A stretch of DNA of 64,000 nt from Falsochrobactrum shanghaiense. GTDB taxonomy: Bacteria; Pseudomonadota; Alphaproteobacteria; Rhizobiales; Rhizobiaceae. Below are positions 44,812 through 53,148 of this stretch, piece by piece. Position numbers and translations under genes: made by a program. The notes below the pieces were generated by a model. The model searched no databases. It was given only the letters and a program-made list of their open reading frames with translations, and was not told the DNA's origin. Within the stretch, counting starts at the first letter, position 1, and each line of letters opens with the position of its first letter. The DNA is taken from positions 248,001 through 312,000 of the forward strand of contig NZ_QGDB01000002.1 in the NCBI RefSeq assembly GCF_003149535.1, in the 5' to 3' direction.

Positions 44812-46362
44812 ATGAACTGGGGTACGGAACTGGCGGCAATATATGACCGCTATGGCGAGCGGATCGGCATTATCGACGCGGAAGGAAGCCACAGCATTGC
44901 CGAGGTTATCGATCGCGCCGCAGCCATTGCCGATCGCCTGCGCGCGATGGGGATCGGTCCTGATGACTTCGTGGCGACGGTTTTTCAGAATTCGGCGCTG
45001 GCTGCATCGGCAAGTTACGCCGTGTCGCTGGCGGGTGCTGCGGAAGTGCCGATCAACCCTGTCTTGAGCAGCAGCGAGATCAAGCATGCGCTTGGATGCA
45101 CCGGCGCGCGCGTGGTGCTTGTCGATGGCGCAGCCGATATGGGCCTTGACGCGGACATTCAAATGGAAGATGCGCGCGGTGCTGGCTCCCGGCCATTTGC
45201 GGCGGATGGCTGGCCGGATGTCGACCCTGACGCCCCCAGCCGGATTGTTTTTACCAGCGGAACGACAGGGCCCGCCAAGGGCGCGATCCATACGCATCGG
45301 GGCCGCTGGAGCGGTTCGCTCATGTTGCGGGCGGCGCTGCCTTTCGAACCCTATGGGCGCAATCAGATATTACTGATGACGCCCTTTTCGCATGGCAGTT
45401 CGTTGCTGACTTTCGCCTATCTCGCACAGGGCGCGAGCGTGCGGCTGATGCAGGGCGTTGATCCGGCAAAGATCTTGCCGCTGCTTGCAACCGGCGAAGT
45501 GACGGAAATCTTTGCGCCGCCGACCGTTCTGGCCAAGCTGACGGAAGCGGCCAAAAGCCCGGATATGGCGCAATTGCAGCCGCGATTGCGAACGATCCTG
45601 ACGGGTACGGCACCTTTGACGCCGACGATATATCGTAACGCGGTGGCGTGTTTTGGCGATATTATCCGCGTCACCTATGGCAAGAGCGAAATTTTCAACC
45701 CGATCACCGTCCTCGACCCTGCCGAGACTTCCGCGATCTATGCGCAGATGCCGGGTGAGGGGCTTTGTGTCGGCTGGCCTGCAACGGGCGTGGAGATCGA
45801 AATCCGCGACGAAGAGGGCAGGATTCTGCCGCGCGGCGCGGTCGGCCAGATATTCCTTCGCAGTCCCCATATGTTTGGCGGCTATATGACCGTCAATGGC
45901 TTGAAAATGCTTGAGCCGGGTGAGTTCCACGATACGGGCGACCTTGGATTGCTCGACCAAAGAGGGCGGCTTTATCTCGTGGCGCGCGATTCCGACATGA
46001 TGAAGAGCGGCGGATACAAGATTGCGCCGGACGAAGTCGAGCGCGCGCTCGCACCCGCTCTTGCGCAAACAGAACTGGTCGTGCTTGGTTTTCCGTCCGA
46101 ATATTGGGGTGAAATCGTAACTCTCATCGCCCAGCGTCCGCCTGCAGGCTGGCGGGAAATGCTGGAACCCGCGCTGGCGGAGATGACGGCTTATAAACGC
46201 CCAAGGCTTTTCGTTGCGATGGACGAATTGCCCCGCAACGCAATCGGCAAGATTTCGCGTGCCGGGTTGCGACGCTGGCTGTCGGATAATTACGAGTTGA
46301 TCGAAAAGCCCCATCCGAGTTTTTCCGCAAAAAACGGCGGCAAGGAAAGAGCGACTTCATGA
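44812..46362 (+). CDS. AMP-dependent acyl-CoA synthetase/ligase
   Basis: 516 residues, ANL superfamily. A3 loop FTSGTTGPAKGAIHTH, A5 YGKSEIF, A7 DTGDLGLLDQ, A8 KSGGYKIAPDEVE and A10 NAIGKISRA with the catalytic Lys are intact. It would activate a carboxylic acid to its CoA ester with ATP, so the cluster has both a ligase and a CoA transferase. gggagagtgca precedes the ATG; the stop overlaps the next start (ATGA). Confidence 0.89.
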   Translation: MNWGTELAAIYDRYGERIGIIDAEGSHSIAEVIDRAAAIADRLRAMGIGPDDFVATVFQNSALAASASYAVSLAGAAEVPINPVLSSSEIKHALGCTGARVVLVDGAADMGLDADIQMEDARGAGSRPFAADGWPDVDPDAPSRIVFTSGTTGPAKGAIHTHRGRWSGSLMLRAALPFEPYGRNQILLMTPFSHGSSLLTFAYLAQGASVRLMQGVDPAKILPLLATGEVTEIFAPPTVLAKLTEAAKSPDMAQLQPRLRTILTGTAPLTPTIYRNAVACFGDIIRVTYGKSEIFNPITVLDPAETSAIYAQMPGEGLCVGWPATGVEIEIRDEEGRILPRGAVGQIFLRSPHMFGGYMTVNGLKMLEPGEFHDTGDLGLLDQRGRLYLVARDSDMMKSGGYKIAPDEVERALAPALAQTELVVLGFPSEYWGEIVTLIAQRPPAGWREMLEPALAEMTAYKRPRLFVAMDELPRNAIGKISRAGLRRWLSDNYELIEKPHPSFSAKNGGKERATS

Positions 46363-47243
46363 GCGGATTTCAGCAGGTTCCAACCATATACCACCGTCCC
46401 TTGGGAGAAATGCTCGTAACCGCGCTCTGCGACGGCTACATGGCCTATGAGACCTTCGACATATTCCGCAATCCCGACCATGGGCGGCTTGCGGGATACC
46501 TTGCCGCCGAAACGCGTATTTCCCCGCCGGTCGTCTCCATCAACACATTTCTGGTGCGTCATGGGGGGCGGAATATTCTGGTCGATTGCGGATCGGGCGA
46601 CATCATGGGGCCGACCTGCGGGCGATTGCCGGGATTGCTCGATGAACTGGGCGTTGCGCCTGAAGCGATCAGCGATGTTCTGCTGACGCATATTCACCCC
46701 GACCATTCCAACGGCCTCACCGATCCCGTGACCGGACGCAAGCTTTTCCCCAACGCCATGGTTCACGTCCACGAAGCGGAGATCACCCACTGGTTCGATG
46801 ATGGTGCCAAGGCGCTGGCAACAGAGCGGCAAAAGCGGGTCTATTTCGATGCCGGTCGCATCCAGATCACGCCATATCTCGAAACTGCCGTCCGGCGCTT
46901 CGACCGCGAATGCGAGGTATTGCCCGGCATCACGGCCCTGCCGTCAATCGGCCATACGCCGGGACATAGCTGTTACATCCTTCGCTCATGCGGTGAGGCG
47001 ATGATTATCTGGGGCGATACGGTTCATGTGCCCGAAGTGCAGCTTGCCGATCCCGATGTGGGGATGATCTTCGACACGGATACGCCTGCCGCTGCCGTTT
47101 CACGCCGCAGGATATTGCAGCGCTGCGTCGATGAAGACCTGCTGGTGGGCGGGATGCATATTCATTTTCCCGGCTTTGCGCGCATTCGTCCGGGCTATGA
47201 AGGCGCTTACCGTTTTGTTCAGGAACAGTGGCTGCATGGCTAA
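46359..47243 (+). CDS. MBL-fold metallo-hydrolase (second copy)
   Basis: 294 residues, zinc motif THIHPDH (His111, His113, Asp115, His116) and IGHTPGHSC. Clearly paralogous to the 38011-38898 protein over the full length (VTALCDGYM, RISPPVVSIN, HIHFPGFARI). Coupled to the acyl-CoA ligase gene. Cytoplasmic; the substrate is unknown, plausibly a lactone or thioester intermediate. Confidence 0.84.
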   Translation: MSGFQQVPTIYHRPLGEMLVTALCDGYMAYETFDIFRNPDHGRLAGYLAAETRISPPVVSINTFLVRHGGRNILVDCGSGDIMGPTCGRLPGLLDELGVAPEAISDVLLTHIHPDHSNGLTDPVTGRKLFPNAMVHVHEAEITHWFDDGAKALATERQKRVYFDAGRIQITPYLETAVRRFDRECEVLPGITALPSIGHTPGHSCYILRSCGEAMIIWGDTVHVPEVQLADPDVGMIFDTDTPAAAVSRRRILQRCVDEDLLVGGMHIHFPGFARIRPGYEGAYRFVQEQWLHG

Positions 47244-47296
47244 AAATCATTGGCCTGAAAATTCTGGGAACCTAATATGATCCGGGGAGAATTGTA

Positions 47297-48280
47297 ATGC
47301 CGACAATGAGAATCTTTGATGCACCGGAACCGGGTGGTCCCGAAGTCCTGCGTTTGATGACTGCTGAGCGTCCAAGCCCCGCATCCCACGAGGTGCTGAT
47401 CCGCGTCGGCGCTGCCGGGGTAAACCGGCTCGATGCGATGCAGCGCGCAGGCGTCTATCCCTTGCCTGCCGGTGCCAATCCGGTACTCGGTATCGAATGC
47501 GGCGGCGAGGTGGTCGAGGTGGGGTCTCAAGTGCGCGGCATAGAACCCGGCATGCGGGTTGCAGCGCTTCTTTCAGGCGGGGGCTATGCCGAATATGCGG
47601 TTGCCGACTGGCGGCATGTGGTCGTGGTCCCATCGCAATGGGATGATGTGCGCGCGGCTGCGGTGATCGAGACTTTTTGCACGGCCAATGAAACCCTGTT
47701 CGAACTCTCACGCCTTGAGGCGGGCGAGCGGGTATTGATCCATGCAGGCGGCAGTGCGGTCGGCAGTACGGCCATCCGCATGGCGCAGCATATAGGCGCA
47801 GAAATTATCACCACGGTCGGGCGCGAGGACAAGGCGCAGCGCCTGCGCGACTGGGGGGTGGATCACGTACTCAACTATCGCGAAGTGGATTTTGCCGAAG
47901 CGATCTGCGACATCTATCCCGACGGTATCGATGTGGTGGAGGACTTCGTTGGGCCTGCCTATCTGGCGCGTCATATTTCGCTGCTGCGCTGGCGCGGGCG
48001 GCTTGCTTTCGTGGGGCTGCTTAGTGCGGGCAGCGCGGAGATAGATGTCCCTGCCGTCCTCACCAAGATGCTGCAATTGTGCGGCTTTACGCTGCGCCCG
48101 CATTCGCCCGAGGAAAAGGCGCAAGTGGTCGAACGTTTTCGCCAGCGCTGGCTGCCGCTTCTGGCAAGCGGTGAGATCGAGCCGGTCATTCACGCGGTGC
48201 TGCCGTTTGAAGCGGCGGTGGAGGCCCATCAAATGCTGGAGGCCAGCGACAATTTCGGCAAGATTATCCTGCGGTTCTGA
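47297..48280 (+). CDS. Zinc-independent alcohol dehydrogenase/NADPH:quinone oxidoreductase-family protein
   Basis: 327 residues, medium-chain dehydrogenase/reductase fold. GroES-like N-terminal half (VLIRVGAAGVNRLDAMQRAG, GIECGGEVVEVG) and Rossmann half starting VLIHAGGSAVGSTAIRMAQ; the zinc-ligand cysteines of true alcohol dehydrogenases are absent. A PIG3/QOR-type NAD(P)H-dependent enone or quinone reductase is likely. ATG preceded by ggggagaattgta. Last gene of the plus-strand cluster, convergent with the next gene. Confidence 0.86.
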   Translation: MPTMRIFDAPEPGGPEVLRLMTAERPSPASHEVLIRVGAAGVNRLDAMQRAGVYPLPAGANPVLGIECGGEVVEVGSQVRGIEPGMRVAALLSGGGYAEYAVADWRHVVVVPSQWDDVRAAAVIETFCTANETLFELSRLEAGERVLIHAGGSAVGSTAIRMAQHIGAEIITTVGREDKAQRLRDWGVDHVLNYREVDFAEAICDIYPDGIDVVEDFVGPAYLARHISLLRWRGRLAFVGLLSAGSAEIDVPAVLTKMLQLCGFTLRPHSPEEKAQVVERFRQRWLPLLASGEIEPVIHAVLPFEAAVEAHQMLEASDNFGKIILRF

Positions 48281-48311
48281 CAGAGGGGGGCCAGCCGCGC
48301 GCCCGAAGGGC

Positions 48312-49109
48312 CTATTTTCCGGGTTTGCCGGACAGGTCCTGCGCTGCTTTGAACGCTGCATCCAGACCGGCCCCGACCGCTTTTTCAAAGCCGTTCTCGC
48401 GCATGGCGATAATGCCCGCTGCTGTCGTTCCTTTATAATCGACAAAGGATTTCACCGTCTCCTGCGGGGAGGCTCCGTTATGTTCCTGAAGCCGTCCGGC
48501 TCCTATCAGAACCTGCTCTGCGGCACGGCGTGCAATATCTTCCGGCACACCTTGCGCCGCCGCGTGGTCGATCATCGCCTGGGCGAGCAGAGCCGGAAAT
48601 GCCGCTCCCGAGCCGGACATGGCTGTGAAATAATCTATATGTCCCTCGGCGCTTACGGCATCGACGCTGCCGCAGCTTTCGAAAAGACGGCGAACTGTGT
48701 CGGCGTCATCGGGTTCGGAGGAAACGAGGAAGTACGGCGTATAGGAAAAACCGATCTCCGCTGCTGCATTGGGCAGCGTACGCGCGACACGGGAACTGCC
48801 GGTTTTCTGGCGGATTTCTTCCGCGTCTACCCCGGCCATGACGGAGATGACGAGTTTGCCTGTCGCATCGATGTCGATGGAGTCCCAGTCGGCAGGGCGC
48901 ACGGAGAGGATGATAATGTCGGAATCCTGGACCAGTTGTCTGTTGTCGGCTGTCCACGCGCAAGGCAGGGCATTTTGCGGCTTTCCGCTTCTGTAGGAGC
49001 AAATCAGCCTTTCAGCCGGAACCGTGCCTGAATCGAGCAATGCCCTGGCGATCGCCGTACCCAGCCATCCCGCGCCGCCGATGATGCCTACGCGTCCGAT
49101 ACTTGTCAT
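48312..49109 (-). CDS. Pyrroline-5-carboxylate reductase-family protein (ProC-like)
   Basis: 265 residues. NADP-binding VGIIGGAGWLGTAIARALL, then IIILSVRP and the C-terminal MSGSGAAFPALLAQAMIDHA with GVPEDIARRAAEQ, the ProC dimer/active-site region. It reduces pyrroline-5-carboxylate or a related cyclic imine. It lies 166 bp downstream of the second betaine-type importer operon on the same strand, separated by a dispersed repeat, so a catabolic or imine-recycling role is as likely as proline synthesis. Confidence 0.83.
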   Translation of the reverse strand: MTSIGRVGIIGGAGWLGTAIARALLDSGTVPAERLICSYRSGKPQNALPCAWTADNRQLVQDSDIIILSVRPADWDSIDIDATGKLVISVMAGVDAEEIRQKTGSSRVARTLPNAAAEIGFSYTPYFLVSSEPDDADTVRRLFESCGSVDAVSAEGHIDYFTAMSGSGAAFPALLAQAMIDHAAAQGVPEDIARRAAEQVLIGAGRLQEHNGASPQETVKSFVDYKGTTAAGIIAMRENGFEKAVGAGLDAAFKAAQDLSGKPGK

Positions 49110-49174
49110 ATTTTCCAGACCTTTCTTATAACGGAATAATTGTTCACACCGGCAAACTGTTGAGGTTCCACAAC

Positions 49175-49278
49175 TAGAGCGGTTCCAGTTAACACGGAAT
49201 TGGAACCGCGTCTCAAGCCTTTGTTTTATCGCATTATCCCACGCAAAACCGTTTCACACTTTTGCTGGAAATGCTCTA
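49175..49278. mobile_element. 104-bp Bru-RS-like MITE with terminal inverted repeats
   Basis: Ends are TAGAGCGGTTCCAG (left) and, read on the other strand from 49278, TAGAGCATTTCCAG: 12 of 14 match as inverted repeats with TA at both tips, as expected for TA-targeting (IS630/mariner-like) miniature elements. It contains an internal GCGGTTCCA/TGGAACCGC hairpin (49179-49209). The length and structure recall the 103-105-bp Bru-RS palindromes of Brucella. Its right tip provides the TAG stop of the permease gene at 49276. Confidence 0.65.
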
Positions 49279-50136
49279 GACGGTACTCGCCCCGCCTGTC
49301 GTGCGACGGCGCTGCAGAGCACCTTTCGAGAAACGGTCGAGAAGAATGGCAATCGCCACGATCGACAATCCGGCCCGCAATCCCAGTCCCATTTCCATTC
49401 GTGTCAATCCACGCGTGACTTCGGCGCCAAGACCGCCTGCGCCGACCAGTCCGGCGAGAACCACCATTGCGAGCGACAGGAGGATGCACTGGTTGAGCCC
49501 GACCAGAAGCGTCGGCGCGGCCAAGGGAATTTCGATCTTGAACAGGATCGCGCGTGGCGACGCTCCGGTGGCGCGGCCCAGTTCCTTGAATTCCTTCGGC
49601 ACCTGATTGAAAGCAAGCGTCGTCAGCCGCAGCATTGGAGGAATGCCATAGATGATCGTCGCCATGATCGCCGGAACACGGCCCAGGCTGAAAATCATGA
49701 CAGCGGGAATGAGATAGACCCAGGGGGGGACGGTCTGCATGATGTCCAGCAACGGCCGGAGGGCGGTTTCAAGCCCTCTGTGACGCGAGGCCAGAATGCC
49801 AAGGGGAAATGCAATCGCCACGGCGATGACAACGGCTACCGTCACGAGCGCCAATGTCTGCATCGAGGCTGTCCACAGACCGGCGAACAGGCAAAACAGC
49901 AGGGCGACCGCCGTTATCGCCGCCACCCGCCAACTGACGAAAACGGCTGCAAGAATGACCGCTGCCATGATTACCGCATAGGCTGGCGGAAACAGCAGAA
50001 CACGTTCTATGGCCCCCAGCACCGTCTCTATGGATGTCGCCAGTGCATTGAAAAATGGATGGAAATTCTTGTTGAGCCAATCCACGACCGGAGCCAGATA
50101 TGCGCCCGGCGAAAACCGCAACAGGTCGAAATTCAT
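49276..50136 (-). CDS. ABC transporter permease, betaine/proline type (second locus, second permease)
   Basis: 286 residues, about six to seven membrane segments with the OpuAB/ProW core (PPWVYLIPAVMIFSLGRVPAI, coupling loop RATGASPRAILFKIEIPLA, GAGGLGAEV). The start overlaps the preceding permease stop by four bases. The stop TAG coincides with the tip of the repeat at 49175-49278. It forms the channel with the 50133-50981 product. Confidence 0.88.
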   Translation of the reverse strand: MNFDLLRFSPGAYLAPVVDWLNKNFHPFFNALATSIETVLGAIERVLLFPPAYAVIMAAVILAAVFVSWRVAAITAVALLFCLFAGLWTASMQTLALVTVAVVIAVAIAFPLGILASRHRGLETALRPLLDIMQTVPPWVYLIPAVMIFSLGRVPAIMATIIYGIPPMLRLTTLAFNQVPKEFKELGRATGASPRAILFKIEIPLAAPTLLVGLNQCILLSLAMVVLAGLVGAGGLGAEVTRGLTRMEMGLGLRAGLSIVAIAILLDRFSKGALQRRRTTGGASTV

Positions 50137-50981
50137 TTTCCATCTCCCCTCTTGTCGCTGGCTGCGGCCTGCGTGAGCCGGTCCAGCACCATGGTCAGGA
50201 CGACAATGGCGATCGCGGCATTGATCGAAGTGGCGATGTCGAGCGTGCGAAGGGCGCCATAGATCGTTTCACCAAGCCCTCCCGAGCCGACAATGCCTGC
50301 GATAACCACCATGCCGAATGCCATCATGATGCTCTGGTTGATCCCGGCCATGATGCTCGGCATGGCGAATGGAAGCCTGATCTTGAAAAACATTTGCCAG
50401 GGGGTGAGGCCGGTGGCCTGACCCAGTTCGATGAATTCGCGCGGTGCCATGCGAAGGCCCAGCGAGGTCAGGCGGATGGCGGGCGGCATGGCGATGATGA
50501 CGGTTGCCGCAAGCGCGGTCGCAGGCCCATAGCCCAGAAGCGCAATCGCCGGAAGCAGATAGATATAGGGCGGCAGGGTCTGGATCAGGTCGAGGACCGG
50601 AGCGAGGAAGCGGTCGAGCGGGCGGGAGAATCCAGCCGTAATGCCGATGGGAATGCCCAGAAGAAGCGCGAGAAGCGTTGCGGTAATCACCATGGCCAGC
50701 GTGCTCATGGTCTGCGGCCACAGCCCCATCACCGCGCAAAACAGCAATGCCAGCCCGATAAGAACGCCCGATAAGGCATTGATCAGTCGCCACCCAAGCA
50801 GGGCTGCGACAATGCCGATCACATAGCTGGGCGGAAACTGCAACAGCCAGTGCACCCCGTCATAAACCCCTTCGAGCACGCTGCGGAAGAAGTCGAACAG
50901 CCAGCCGCCATTCTCGCCAATCCAGCTAAGAGCGTCCTCTGTTCTGCTATCGAAACTATCGGTGATGGCGGCGGTGTCCAT
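50133..50981 (-). CDS. ABC transporter permease, betaine/proline type (second locus, first permease)
   Basis: 282 residues. Polar N-terminus, then the ProW-like membrane core with PPYIYLLPAIALLGYGPATALA and coupling loop GQATGLTPWQMFFKIRLPFA, then GSGGLGETIYGA. The start at 50981 is supported by cggggaagtgaa; an in-frame start 54 bp upstream is weaker. Follows the ATPase gene after 69 bp. Confidence 0.88.
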   Translation of the reverse strand: MDTAAITDSFDSRTEDALSWIGENGGWLFDFFRSVLEGVYDGVHWLLQFPPSYVIGIVAALLGWRLINALSGVLIGLALLFCAVMGLWPQTMSTLAMVITATLLALLLGIPIGITAGFSRPLDRFLAPVLDLIQTLPPYIYLLPAIALLGYGPATALAATVIIAMPPAIRLTSLGLRMAPREFIELGQATGLTPWQMFFKIRLPFAMPSIMAGINQSIMMAFGMVVIAGIVGSGGLGETIYGALRTLDIATSINAAIAIVVLTMVLDRLTQAAASDKRGDGK

Positions 50982-51050
50982 TTCACTTCCCCGAACGAAT
51001 AGATGGTTCAGATATAGGCCCCCGACCGCGCTCAATGGGCGCAGGTCGGC

Positions 51051-52142
51051 TTATGCTGCAAGAGGTTCCTTGTCCGGCAGACCGGCCACTCCGCGCAAAA
51101 GATCATGAATGGTGACGATTCCGATCATGGCGCCGTCCTCGACCACGGCTATCGTATCGCGACCGGATTTTATCGTGAGTTCAATAAGATCACCAATATC
51201 GTCCGCAGGCGAAGCCTTGGGGAGTGTGTTTATGTCTCCATGGGGCTGCCTCGGTCTATATTCGGCGATGGGCCGCATGATCGAGCGCGCCTTGACCAGA
51301 TGAATGCGTGAAATGCCCGCCACGAAATCCGCCACATAATCGTCAGCGGGTCTGGTGACGATTTCTTCGGCTGTTCCCACCTGCACGATGACGCCGTCCT
51401 TCATGATCGCGATGCGATCACCCAGCCGGATGGCTTCTTCGAGATCATGAGTGATGAAGACCGATGATTTGCCAAGCGATTTGGCAAGACGGCGGAACTC
51501 ATCCTGCTGCTGGCGACGGATCAAGGGGTCCAGTGCGCTGAACGGCTCATCCATGAGAATGATTTCGGGATCGGCGGCGAGGGCCCGCGCAAGGCCGACG
51601 CGCTGCTGCATGCCGCCGGAGAGTTCGGCGGGAAGCCGCCCCGTCCAGTCGGCAAGACCGACTTTCTCAAGGGCGGCGAGCGCTGTTTTGTTGCGTTCTT
51701 CTTTTGCAATGCCCTGCACCTCAAGGCCGAAGGCGGCATTTTCCAGCACGCTCCTGTGAGGAAGGAGCGCCACATTCTGGAACACCATGCCGATATGGCG
51801 CGCCCGCATCTGGCGCAGCTCGGCGGCATTGAGCCGGGCGATGTCCTTCCCCTTGATCATGATCTTGCCGAGGCTTGGCTCGATGAGGCGGTTGAGCAGC
51901 CGGATCAGCGTAGACTTGCCGCTGCCCGAAAGTCCCATCACGCAGAAGATTTCTCCACGCCGGAGCTGGAAGCTGGCGTCCGAAACGCCGACGACGCAAT
52001 TATACTCCTGCAAAATCTGCGTTTTCGTCAAACCGCGCTCCGTGACCGCCTTCACGGCGGCAGCGGAATTCGTGCCGAAAACCTTCCAGACGGACTGGCA
52101 GTCGACCAGAACCTCGTTCGTGTCGATGTTTGAGGATTTCAT
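51051..52142 (-). CDS. ABC transporter ATP-binding protein, betaine/proline type with C-terminal CBS domains (second locus)
   Basis: 363 residues. Walker [19 protein letters not shown], signature [15 protein letters not shown], Walker B IILMDEPFSALDP and CBS-like C-terminus (DTIAVVEDGAMIGIVTIHDL). The start at 52142 has gtggagggaag upstream. Paralogous to the 7132-8163 protein. The CBS region suggests ionic-strength or nucleotide gating as in ProV/OpuA. Confidence 0.9.
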   Translation of the reverse strand: MKSSNIDTNEVLVDCQSVWKVFGTNSAAAVKAVTERGLTKTQILQEYNCVVGVSDASFQLRRGEIFCVMGLSGSGKSTLIRLLNRLIEPSLGKIMIKGKDIARLNAAELRQMRARHIGMVFQNVALLPHRSVLENAAFGLEVQGIAKEERNKTALAALEKVGLADWTGRLPAELSGGMQQRVGLARALAADPEIILMDEPFSALDPLIRRQQQDEFRRLAKSLGKSSVFITHDLEEAIRLGDRIAIMKDGVIVQVGTAEEIVTRPADDYVADFVAGISRIHLVKARSIMRPIAEYRPRQPHGDINTLPKASPADDIGDLIELTIKSGRDTIAVVEDGAMIGIVTIHDLLRGVAGLPDKEPLAA

Positions 52143-52176
52143 CTTCCCTCCACGGGTTTCGCTCGCCACTGGTGTT

Positions 52177-52209
52177 CCGGGCCGTCCGGCTTCCTGCCGG
52201 ACGGCCCGG
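52177..52209 (-). promoter_or_regulatory. Very strong hairpin between binding-protein and ATPase genes
   Basis: Perfect 14-bp GC-rich stem (52177-52190 with 52196-52209) and a 5-nt loop, just after the binding-protein stop. No T-run follows on the minus strand. It is likely a stabiliser or attenuator that gives more receptor than core transporter, as in the other two importer operons with this layout. Confidence 0.65.
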
Positions 52210-52217
52210 CCATCGGA

Positions 52218-53069
52218 TTACTCGCTTTTGATATTGCTCCAGCGTTTCATGAGATCGCCGTGATTGCCGATCCAGTCGCTGATAGCGTCATCCATTGTCT
52301 TGCCGTCGCTGACGGCTGCATTGATGGCGGTTATGTCTGCGAGCGGCACATAGACGCTGGCGAGCAGTTCGCGCGCATGAGGATGGTCCGCGGAAAAGCC
52401 GCTCTTGCCGATCCAGTAATAGGACTGCGGTGGCGGGTAGACGCCCTTGGGATCCTTGAGGAACTTGACGTCATATTTCTGCATCATCCAGGATGGTTCC
52501 CAGAGCGTGACGGCAACCCACTCATTGCGGTCTATGGCCGATTTCAGCGCGGCGGTCATCGCAGCCGTGCTGCCTTCAACGAGCGGAAGCTTGATGTCAT
52601 ATGCCTTGATGGCCTCGCCGGTTTCCCGCATCAAGCCCGCACCGGGTTCGATGCCGACAATCTTGTTGCCAAACTTGTCGGCATTCTCGTTCAATTGCTC
52701 GATAGAATCGATCTCGACATATTTCGGTACGGCGATGCCGTCGAACAGGCCGTGCGAGACAGGCGAGATTTTTTCGAGCTTGTCCTTGTTCTTGTCCCAG
52801 TAATCATGGGCGACATAATCGGTCTGCGAGGTGAGGATCTGAATGTCGCCCTTGGAGAGTGCGGCATAGGCGATACCCCATTCCGAGAACGGAACCACCT
52901 TCACGGTATAACCGGAATCCTCAAGGACTTTCTTGGTGATGCCGGTGATGGGAAGAAGGTCTTCCCACGACATCGTTCCCATGGTGATCGTCTTTTCCTC
53001 CGCCTGGGCAGACAGCATGCTCATGCTGACCACCGCTGCCGTGCAGAAGGTTTTCCAGAAATTCTTCAT
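52218..53069 (-). CDS. ABC transporter substrate-binding protein, glycine betaine/quaternary amine type (second locus)
   Basis: 283 residues. Signal peptide MKNFWKTFCTAAVVSMSMLS, cleavage near AQAEE; OpuAC-type domain with TMGTMSWEDLLPITG, ILTSQTDYVAHDYW, AVTLWEPSWMMQKYD and YYWIGKSGFSADHP. The Trp/Tyr content fits a cation-pi cage for a methylated amine. First of the importer genes; follows the DAO gene after 79 bp on the same strand. Confidence 0.88.
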   Translation of the reverse strand: MKNFWKTFCTAAVVSMSMLSAQAEEKTITMGTMSWEDLLPITGITKKVLEDSGYTVKVVPFSEWGIAYAALSKGDIQILTSQTDYVAHDYWDKNKDKLEKISPVSHGLFDGIAVPKYVEIDSIEQLNENADKFGNKIVGIEPGAGLMRETGEAIKAYDIKLPLVEGSTAAMTAALKSAIDRNEWVAVTLWEPSWMMQKYDVKFLKDPKGVYPPPQSYYWIGKSGFSADHPHARELLASVYVPLADITAINAAVSDGKTMDDAISDWIGNHGDLMKRWSNIKSE

Positions 53070-53148
53070 TGCGCTTCCTCCTCGTGTTGTTCCCTGTATC
53101 TAAAGCCTGCACCTATCCCCCGGTTAAGGCTTCATATTGCGCGAGCGA

